NCBI RefSeq assembly: GCF_017052585.1
Contig: NZ_JAFFHZ010000001.1
Span: forward strand, 310,001 to 374,000
Direction: 5' to 3'
Length of the DNA stretch: 64,000 bases
Origin: Paenibacillus apiarius
GTDB taxonomy: Bacteria > Bacillota > Bacilli > Paenibacillales > Paenibacillaceae
How positions within the stretch are numbered: position 1 is the stretch's first letter; each line of letters begins with the position of its first letter. The notes under the pieces were generated by a model. That model was not told the origin of the DNA. It saw only the letters and a list, made by a program, of their open reading frames with translations, and ran no database searches. Positions 58,478-64,000 of the stretch are shown here, in pieces. The translations under genes and the position numbers were made by a program.

Positions 58478-60088
58478 TTATTTGGATGAAAAAGAATAGG
58501 ATGAAAACTTCATATGATTGCGCAAAGCGTCCCATATATCGATGGTTTCCGAGCCAATGGACCAATAAGCGTAGCCTGCTATGTTCCTCTGTTCAGCCAA
58601 GCCGTATTTCAAGGAAAGTGAACGGCTGTCCTCCGTCCAGATGCGATGATGCGCGCCTTGTTCCATATAATTTACAATATACTGCCCCGTCTTGGCATCC
58701 CACGCCGGCTTCGCCTTGTTCGCGCGCAGAATGTTTCCTTGCTCTGACAACGTCAAATCCTGCGATGCTGCGCCGCTCTGCTTCAAAGTCCAATCGCGTG
58801 AGTACAATGGCAAGCCCACGATTAGTTTGTGGGACGGAACGACGGTAATGATCTTGTCAATCGCACGCTGCAGCCAAGGCAGCGAAGAGACTGAGCCAGC
58901 CACCGGATCACCATTCCAATGCTCGTCATAACCCATCAGCACGATGCAATCGGCTGTGGCCCCCAAAGCTGCATAATCGAAGGCAGCCGTCCAGTCTGTT
59001 CCCAAATCCGGCGACACATCGATCGACAACACGGCTCGCACACGATGCAGCTCCGCCGCCAGCTTCGATACAAACGCCGTGAACGCTTCCCGATCCTGCG
59101 GATAGATATTCTCGAAGTCAAGGTTCAACCCGTCAAGTTCGTATTCGCTGACGTAGGCCGCCAGCTTCCCGATAACGGCATCCCGCTTCTTTGAATCGGT
59201 GAGCACGGAATGGGTCAGATCGGCGTTGAAGCGATTGCCAACCATGGCCCATATCTGCTTGCCATGTTTTTTCGCCCAAGCGATAAGCTCGCGATCGGTA
59301 TGATCCGCTACCGTCTGTGTCTTATCGATATAATACCATCTTGGAGAAAGCGTGTTGACTGTGGACTTCTCTATATGTTCAATGTATTGCTGCCTTGTCA
59401 ACTCATACTGCCAACCCATCTCGATACGCTGTGGCGGATTGGCCTGCAGCACTGCCGACCAGCCCGGACGCTCCAGCGCTTTTGCCAAGACAACCGCGGT
59501 CTCCTGTCGTGTTAGCGGATCGTTCGGCCGGAAATTCCCGGCATCTCCATTCATTAGGCCAAGCTGCTGCATCGAGCCTACATATGGAACAGCCCAAGCC
59601 GCAATGCGGTTCGCATCCTGGAAGGCGGGTTCCACCTGAGCTCCAGCCTGGGTTTGTTTGAACGCCCGCACGAGGACAGCGGCCGCTTCTTGGCGGGTAA
59701 TCGGCTGCTGCGGATCGAACGTGCGCGCTCCCATTCCATCTATGGCCTGCAGCAGAAGGGCCGCCTGCACCGCTCCGTAATACCATGCGCTTCGAGGAAC
59801 ATCGTCGAATGCGGGAATGTCGCTCGCCACCGGCTTGATATTCAGCACGCGGTTCACCATGGCCGTAAATTCCGCGCGTGTCACCGGTTTACCCGGCTCG
59901 AAGGTGCGCGGCCCCGTGCCGTTTACGATATGTCTTTCATACAAATCTACAATTTGCTTCTGCCCATAGCTGTTGCCGATATCGTCGAACGGCAACGGCG
60001 TGCGGCCAGACTCCCCCCATACCAGGCTAGCGGTGAAGAAGAGCGCCGTTGATACAAGCAGAATAAGTATTTTACTGAAATATTTCAA
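58478..60088 (-). CDS. SLH-anchored glycoside hydrolase family 18 protein
   Basis: 536 residues with a signal peptide of about 25. Three SLH domains come first (about 35-210: 'IVDLYERHIVNGTGPRTFEPGKPVTRAEF', 'FDPQQPITRQEAAAVLVRAF', 'NFRPNDPLTRQETAVVLAKA'). The GH18 barrel follows (about 230-530) with the catalytic 'YELDGLNLDFENIYPQDR' motif, where the final Glu is the acid, and 'CIVLMGYDEHWNGDP' with the Met-x-Tyr-Asp block. It resembles YaaH/SleL-type N-acetylglucosaminidases, so it may act on peptidoglycan or spore cortex rather than chitin. It is a cell-wall-bound enzyme. Confidence 0.9.
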   Translation of the reverse strand: MKYFSKILILLVSTALFFTASLVWGESGRTPLPFDDIGNSYGQKQIVDLYERHIVNGTGPRTFEPGKPVTRAEFTAMVNRVLNIKPVASDIPAFDDVPRSAWYYGAVQAALLLQAIDGMGARTFDPQQPITRQEAAAVLVRAFKQTQAGAQVEPAFQDANRIAAWAVPYVGSMQQLGLMNGDAGNFRPNDPLTRQETAVVLAKALERPGWSAVLQANPPQRIEMGWQYELTRQQYIEHIEKSTVNTLSPRWYYIDKTQTVADHTDRELIAWAKKHGKQIWAMVGNRFNADLTHSVLTDSKKRDAVIGKLAAYVSEYELDGLNLDFENIYPQDREAFTAFVSKLAAELHRVRAVLSIDVSPDLGTDWTAAFDYAALGATADCIVLMGYDEHWNGDPVAGSVSSLPWLQRAIDKIITVVPSHKLIVGLPLYSRDWTLKQSGAASQDLTLSEQGNILRANKAKPAWDAKTGQYIVNYMEQGAHHRIWTEDSRSLSLKYGLAEQRNIAGYAYWSIGSETIDIWDALRNHMKFSSYSFSSK

Positions 60089-60189
60089 TGAATCGGCCTC
60101 GCTTTGCTAGAAATGATAGATATCATCCATCCTAGCAAATAAAAGGAAGGGCGTGGGCTATAAAATATTGGAAAACCTTCTGTCCAGCT

Positions 60190-60852
60190 TTATGAAGTTA
60201 GCAGTTGACGGCGAAGCAGCGACATTTGCTGGTCCATCTGGAAAGACGATTTGGCCAAGTCTATCAATTGCTTTCTCGCATCCTCGGGCACGTCCCCGCC
60301 TTCATATTTATAATTAAGCTTATGTTCCGTCGCCGCCCAGAAATCCATGGACGAGGTCCGTAATTGTATCTCGGCAGGCACCCACAAGTTGCCGCTCGAC
60401 AGAATCACTTTGGTCTGCACGACCATATGCAAGCTCTTGTAGCCGCTTGCCTTCGGGTGTTCGATGTAGTCCTTCACTTTCAGCACCCGGATATCGTCCC
60501 GCCGCTCGATATGCTCCTTCATCATATAGACGTCATCAAGGAACGTCGTCACGATCCGCAGGCCCGCTATGTCTTGTATTTGCTCCTGGACCGCACCCTG
60601 GGTGAAGGGAATGTTTTTTCTTTCTATTTTTTTCAACAGCGATAACGGCTCTTTAATCCGCCCTTTTATATGCTCTATCGGTGAATATCCGTGTTTCGTT
60701 TTCCAATCCAAATCGATGATTTGAAAGTCGCTTCTCAATTCGTTCAGCGCCATCTGGTATTGGCGGAAGAAGCCGCCCCAGCTCTTCTGCAGCGTCTCCA
60801 GCACCTCTACCCTGTTAATTATGTTAATCATTTGATTCGCGTGGTCTATCAT
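60190..60852 (-). CDS. Small alarmone synthetase, (p)ppGpp synthase (YjbM/YwaC-like)
   Basis: 220 residues from ATG 60852, nine bases after GGAGGG; the longer frame to 60945 lacks a binding site. The single RelA/SpoT synthetase domain shows 'SPIEHIKGRIKEPLSLLKKI', 'IQDIAGLRIVTTFLDDVYMM', the 'HPKASGYKSLHMVVQT' substrate loop with its lysine/tyrosine, and 'PAEIQLRTSSMDFWAATEHKLNYK' (E-x-Q-x-R-T and the W-A-x-x-E-H block). There is no hydrolase or TGS domain. It transfers pyrophosphate from ATP to GDP or GTP under stress. It lies 102 bp after a small gene on the same strand. Confidence 0.92.
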   Translation of the reverse strand: MIDHANQMINIINRVEVLETLQKSWGGFFRQYQMALNELRSDFQIIDLDWKTKHGYSPIEHIKGRIKEPLSLLKKIERKNIPFTQGAVQEQIQDIAGLRIVTTFLDDVYMMKEHIERRDDIRVLKVKDYIEHPKASGYKSLHMVVQTKVILSSGNLWVPAEIQLRTSSMDFWAATEHKLNYKYEGGDVPEDARKQLIDLAKSSFQMDQQMSLLRRQLLTS

Positions 60853-60954
60853 GTTGTAGCACCCTCCGTCATGTTCCAATGTAAACATTTGCGATAGTTC
60901 TAGATTAACCGGATCGAATAGCAATATCAAATAACAGGACAACACGCCTTGCCT

Positions 60955-61170
60955 TCATGTATCTGGCACCGGTACAGTCTGTGCGCGTGCGCGAATATCA
61001 GCGGTTGCATGCGGATACGACGTTTCCAACAGAATGACTTGCTCCACCAGTTCCGTCAAGTCGCGCACGGCCATCGCTTTTGTATATTCCTCGTCGTCAT
61101 CGAGCTGACAAGCGATCTCCAGCAATCCGGTCTTCAGTTGGCTGTACCGTATGAGGTGATGTATGTCCAT
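60955..61170 (-). CDS. Small protein of unknown function upstream of the alarmone synthetase
   Basis: 71 residues from the ATG at 61170 (AAGGAGGG seven bases upstream; the frame opens 21 bp earlier). It looks mostly helical and acidic: 'LIRYSQLKTGLLEIACQLDDDEEYTKAMAVRDLTELVEQVILLE'. No family is recognised. It is divergent from an XRE regulator across a 234-bp region that contains repeats, and it precedes the alarmone synthetase gene on the same strand. It may be a regulatory partner (speculative). Confidence 0.55.
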   Translation of the reverse strand: MDIHHLIRYSQLKTGLLEIACQLDDDEEYTKAMAVRDLTELVEQVILLETSYPHATADIRARAQTVPVPDT

Positions 61171-61234
61171 CTCGCCTTCCCTCCTTTGCATAATTTACGA
61201 TTTTATGCTGCTTTGTGCTTCGAATTGTGGTATT

Positions 61235-61366
61235 CTGGAATAGCAATAAACATATTCGATGATGTACAAGGATTGTGTGTGATGTATTTCGCAATCCAGG
61301 AATAGCATTCGTTGCAATTAATATAGCGTAATGGCATCTGATTTGCAAGCCGAGAATTGCAATTCT
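61235..61366. promoter_or_regulatory. Repeats in the divergent region upstream of the XRE regulator
   Basis: A direct repeat C(T/A)GGAATAGCA(A/T)T occurs at 61235-61247 and 61297-61309 (62 bp apart). A perfect 14-bp palindrome AGAATTGCAATTCT lies at 61353-61366, 39 bp before the XRE start. Palindromes of this kind are typical XRE operators, so autoregulation and control of the divergent small gene are likely (inference). Confidence 0.45.
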
Positions 61367-61404
61367 GATATGTGTTTTCTTACTTTTTTCGAGGGGGTTC
61401 TGTT

Positions 61405-61920
61405 ATGAGAATCGGAACACTGCTGCGGGAATTGCGCGGCAAGCGGTCGCTTAGAGAAATCGAGCGAGTCTCTGGCGTTAGCCACACTTATTTAAGCAGT
61501 CTTGAAAAAGGTTACGATCCGCGTACGGGAAAGGAGCGGAAGCCTACACCCGACACGTTGAAGAAGCTGGCGCAGGTATACGACATTTCGTATGAGCAGC
61601 TGATGCTTAGCGCCGGATATATGGACATGGAGAACAGCACTTCCCGAGCGTTGATGGATGCGCCGGACGACGCTTCCGCTGCAGACAACGAATCTGATAT
61701 GAATTATAGCTCGCACGCCCGGAAAAACCCGCGCCAACGAACGGTCAAGGAGACGCGGCCTTGCTACGAGCTTGCCGACGTTCTGCAAGGAGAAATTCCC
61801 GTGCATTACCGCGGGCATCTGTTGAATGAAGAGGATTGCCGGCGCACGCTCGCCATGCTGGATGTGCTCTTTTCGGAAGCGAGGCCTACGAAGCCAGACG
61901 AGGGTAATCAAGATGACTAG
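61405..61920 (+). CDS. XRE family helix-turn-helix regulator
   Basis: 171 residues from ATG 61405 with GAGGGGG upstream (the frame opens 33 bp earlier). The N-terminal HTH_3 (about 1-65) reads 'IGTLLRELRGKRSLREIERVSGVSHTYLSSLEKGYDP' and continues 'PTPDTLKKLAQVYDISYEQLMLSAGYM', a SinR/Xre-like domain with a longer loop. The rest is low-complexity acidic (70-110) and then a short helical end. It may act as a repressor of the divergent small gene and the alarmone synthetase. No prophage genes surround it. Confidence 0.85.
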   Translation: MRIGTLLRELRGKRSLREIERVSGVSHTYLSSLEKGYDPRTGKERKPTPDTLKKLAQVYDISYEQLMLSAGYMDMENSTSRALMDAPDDASAADNESDMNYSSHARKNPRQRTVKETRPCYELADVLQGEIPVHYRGHLLNEEDCRRTLAMLDVLFSEARPTKPDEGNQDD

Positions 61921-61956
61921 CAGCGGCAGCCATAAAGCTGAACGTGCCCAGCCGGG

Positions 61957-62463
61957 TCACGGACAGACTCTTTTGCCGACGATGATGAGATCACGCTCTA
62001 TCCCGTCAATCTCGGCGATATTCGGCAAATGAGCCCATCTGTCAAAGCCGAAGCGCTCAAACATGTACAGACTCGGTTCATTATGTCCAAATATAAATCC
62101 GAGCAAGGTTTTGATCTGCAGCGAGGGACAGGCCTCAATGCCTTTTTGGAGCATGTATTTGCCAAGTCCTTTCCCTCTATGTTGTTCGTGAATGTAGATG
62201 CTTACTTCCGCTGTCGCATCATATGCGGGCCTTCCATAAAACGACTGAAAGCTCAGCCAACCGCATAGGTCCCCTTCATGCTCCACGCACCAGAGCGGCC
62301 TTGTATCAGGCGAATGCTCATGGAACCATGCTTCTTTGCTCGCCACGGTAACCGGGCTGGTATCCGCGGTTACGTTGCGGCTTGGCACGGTAGAATTGTA
62401 TATATCGACAATGGCCGGCAAATCGCCGATTGTTGCATTTCTTATCGTAATGTTGTCTATCAT
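61957..62463 (-). CDS. GNAT acetyltransferase, phosphinothricin acetyltransferase-like
   Basis: 168 residues from the ATG at 62463 (AGAAGGAC upstream; the frame extends to 62538). It begins 'MIDNITIRNATIGDLPAIVD' 'IYNSTV' and continues with 'EVSIYIHEQHRGKGLGKYML', the acetyl-CoA loop RGKGLG. 'GFIFGHNEPSLYMFERFGF' is the Pat/YncA signature, and 'STVPSRNVTADTSPVT' is also typical of this subfamily. Members acetylate phosphinothricin, methionine sulfoximine or other amines. It is convergent with the XRE gene. Confidence 0.88.
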   Translation of the reverse strand: MIDNITIRNATIGDLPAIVDIYNSTVPSRNVTADTSPVTVASKEAWFHEHSPDTRPLWCVEHEGDLCGWLSFQSFYGRPAYDATAEVSIYIHEQHRGKGLGKYMLQKGIEACPSLQIKTLLGFIFGHNEPSLYMFERFGFDRWAHLPNIAEIDGIERDLIIVGKRVCP

Positions 62464-62772
62464 TTCGAGGTTCACGTCCTTCTGGCAACAAGATTGGGAA
62501 AGCGGTGAATCGCCGCCGATTTTAAAATTGTATACCAATCTGTGTCCAAAAGGAAATCATTTTATGTGCCTTCCCTATTGGAGAATGCATGCTTATTAAA
62601 CAAAGGCGGTGAGCAAAGGGATTAGCTCATCGCCTTAATGTCTTGCCGCTTGCGATGCTTGGTGCAAATGCGAATGATAATATCGCCGGAATCATTCTCT
62701 CAGCGAATGACATGGGGCCTTATATTGCTTGGAGGACAGCCATACATGGTATATTATTGCAAAGTATTCCTT
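62464..62772. other. Gap between GNAT and CPBP genes
   Basis: No gene or RNA is supported. It contains the promoter-side DNA of the GNAT gene and the frame-shifted tail of the CPBP remnant. Confidence 0.4.
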
Positions 62773-63348
62773 TTAGGCGCCGAGAAGAAAAAAATAATGA
62801 TCCAAGAGAGTGTTCATCAACCCATGCAGAATACGCCGAAACGAGAGCGAAGATACCTGTAAATCCCCCCCCCGATTTATAATCTCTTCTACGATCGGGG
62901 CAACGACTGATCCCATCAACATGGTCAGAAAAAAGCCAACGGATTCTGCTGATCCTGCTTTGGAAGATGGTCCAGTCCATAAAAATGAAAACGTAATCCA
63001 TAAAACGATAAACGATAATAAATTTGAAAATAACATCCATGGAATGAATTGTATCCAATCCTTGCGCGTTGGTCTGCGAAATCCAAACGAATTCCAAGAA
63101 AGGTTGTGCCTGCGAATAATAGCCAGCCAAACAACCAAGATTGGAATGGCATGGACAATTACTCCTGCAGTACAAGTTGCGAATGCAGGACTAAATCCTA
63201 GATGTTCGAAATGATCCTCAACAGCCCCCGTTATTGTATCCGTCAGCATTATTTTCCATATAATCAAAATAAGCAGCAAATCGATTATACTCCAGGGCAC
63301 CTTGTCCTGTTTAATGGAGTGATGATGATTCGCAGGATTGTCGCTCAA
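62773..63348 (-). pseudogene. CPBP intramembrane protease with frameshift at a G9 tract
   Basis: The best start is a TTG at 63348 with AAAGGAG seven bases upstream. Several membrane helices ('IIDLLLILIIWKIMLTD', 'VIVHAIPILVVWLAII', 'FIPWMLFSNLLSFIVLWITF') lead to the catalytic 'APIVEEIINRGG' (EExxxR). Right after it a run of nine G (coding strand; C9 at 62865-62873) puts the reading out of phase: a different run length would give 'IYRYLRSRFGVF', the expected family continuation. A further shift is needed after that, because that frame stops at 'CMG'. The C-terminal half with the FxxxH motif is absent. CPBP proteins include CAAX-type proteases and bacteriocin immunity proteins. Confidence 0.75.
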
Positions 63349-63568
63349 CAAAATTCTCCTTTCATTTCTCCGCATTCGCGTCACCGATAATTTTCCTCCT
63401 GCCAATATGAAAAACCCGGGATGAACATTTACAATTGTATAAGATGACGTAACGTCACTATCAACGAACAAATTGTAATCAAAGGGACGGAGCGAAACGG
63501 GGCAGATAAGAGTTTTCTGCGGGTGCCTGATTGTAGAGAGGGGGAGTTCTGCGGCAGCACCAAAATAC

Positions 63569-63603
63569 AAAAGCGTGCAGACCCGATGTCGGCTGCACGC
63601 TTT
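63569..63603 (-). terminator. Terminator of the YqkE-like gene
   Basis: On the minus strand AAAGCGTGCAG pairs with CTGCACGCTTT, with an inner CCGA/TCGG, followed by TGTATTTTG. Confidence 0.8.
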
Positions 63604-63605
63604 GT

Positions 63606-63866
63606 TCATTTATATTTCTTCCAGTCCATTTTACTGTTGTTCAGCAAGTATTCGAAATTGTTGTCAAGCTGCTTCTGTTCGGCACGGCGGACTGCCTCCG
63701 CCTGCTTCCGCTCGTCTTCCTTGCGCTTTGCTTCTTCCGCCTTCAATTCAGTCGCCTGCGCCTTCAGCTTGTCTAAGATGTCGGAGCTGAGCAAATCCTT
63801 CAACGTGGCCGGTTTACCCGTCGAAGCCGGTGCAGGAGCAGCGGGTTGTCTCTTTTTCTTCCCCAT
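63606..63866 (-). CDS. YqkE-like protein (DUF3886)
   Basis: 86 residues from the ATG at 63866 with GAGGTGAG upstream. It matches Bacillus YqkE in size and blocks: a basic/proline N-terminus, 'TLKDLLSSDILDKLKAQATELK', a highly charged coiled-coil ('AEEAKRKEDERKQAEAVRRAEQ') and the conserved end 'LDNNFEYLLNNSKMDWKKYK'. The function is unknown. It is monocistronic with a terminator. Confidence 0.88.
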   Translation of the reverse strand: MGKKKRQPAAPAPASTGKPATLKDLLSSDILDKLKAQATELKAEEAKRKEDERKQAEAVRRAEQKQLDNNFEYLLNNSKMDWKKYK

Positions 63867-63918
63867 TGAACTCACCTCGATTTTCCCTTCATTATAGCAT
63901 ACTGTTCATCCATGCGAT

Positions 63919-64000
63919 TCATTTCGGCTTGTTTTTCATGCGACTGTAGATGGTAGCGACAATCGGCCCCGATATATTATGCCATACGCTGAAAATAGCG
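63919..64000 (-). CDS. C-terminal end of an unidentified protein (5' part outside window)
   Basis: The last 26 codons on the minus strand read 'AIFSVWHNISGPIVATIYSR' then 'MKNKPK' and stop at 63919-63921. The mix of hydrophobic and basic residues would suit the end of a membrane protein. It is too short to identify, and the frame choice rests only on its being open to the edge. Confidence 0.3.
   Translation of the reverse strand, partial: AIFSVWHNISGPIVATIYSRMKNKPK

Noticed and set aside
62773..62870. 'VSSLSFRRILHG' after the G tract as a genuine CPBP third motif
   Set aside because: The other frame gives the much better conserved 'IYRYLRSRFG', so the resemblance is probably chance.
1..64000. 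CRISPR arrays, tRNA, rRNA, known riboswitches, prophage modules
   Set aside because: None could be recognised by reading; the repeat copies at 7377 and 38144 are not CRISPR because the units are irregular and spacers are partly conserved between loci.

Overview
The window looks like chromosomal DNA of a Paenibacillus-like member of the Bacillota. The reasons are moderately GC-rich coding DNA, strong AGGAGG-type ribosome binding sites, frequent GTG and TTG starts, S-layer-homology (SLH) surface proteins, copper-amine-oxidase-N 'stalk' proteins, many sugar-binding lipoproteins without permeases, and close resemblance of single genes to Bacillus counterparts (AadK, Ald/AdeR, YqkE). No rRNA, tRNA or CRISPR array was seen. 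The sequence was read by eye only, so family names rest on motifs and gene context.

Layout. 0-4.4 kb: an aminoglycoside-phosphotransferase-like gene (cut by the window edge), a GNAT acetyltransferase, a DinB protein, an NCS2 permease and a degenerate sigma-54-type regulator. 4.5-7.0 kb: a proline-to-glutamate catabolic pair. 7.1-11.2 kb: a dispersed intergenic repeat, a secreted GH81 beta-1,3-glucanase and a second phosphotransferase. 11.3-15.6 kb: a sugar ABC importer with a divergent AraC regulator. 16.7-20.2 kb: two duplicated orphan sugar-binding lipoproteins with duplicated upstream DNA. 20.4-25.5 kb: an AI-2E transporter, a Nudix hydrolase, a 441-bp element bounded by inverted repeats, and an ABC-F ATPase preceded by a leader peptide and terminator (attenuator). 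25.8-28.35 kb: an AT-rich aadK gene split by an IS3-family element. 28.6-35 kb: a stalk protein, adeR-ald, a collapsed malate dehydrogenase remnant, and YeiH with its LysR regulator. 35-41 kb: HAD, MocR/LysE, Cof hydrolase, a third phosphotransferase and decayed genes. 41.3-47.2 kb: an RCC1-like/SLH surface protein, an IS1182-type remnant, paired TM2 proteins and a MATE pump. 47.2-51 kb: an AT-rich foreign-looking island (AraC-GyrI regulator, transposase scrap, lipoprotein, secreted tryptophan-rich protein). 51.3-52.4 kb: an IsdG-type haem monooxygenase and an SDR. 52.5-58.3 kb: a complete nickel import operon with a fused NikDE ATPase and nikR. 58.4-64 kb: an SLH-GH18 protein, a small alarmone synthetase, an XRE regulator, a GNAT acetyltransferase, a frameshifted CPBP protease and a YqkE-like protein.

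Strongest observations. (1) The nik promoter is covered by four 7-bp half-sites spaced 14-9-14 in perfect mirror symmetry, fitting two NikR operators. (2) The ABC-F gene has a classic attenuation leader with a 52-residue leader ORF. (3) An IS3-family element sits in aadK with a 3-bp target duplication, so removing it on paper restores a 284-codon gene; the element also carries a terminator hairpin that buries its own ribosome binding site. (4) Two intergenic loci carry a homologous 134-nt block of quasi-palindromic AACTGCA units. (5) The regulator beside the proline genes has lost GAFTGA and the Walker B acid, and a sigma-A promoter stands before the proline operon.
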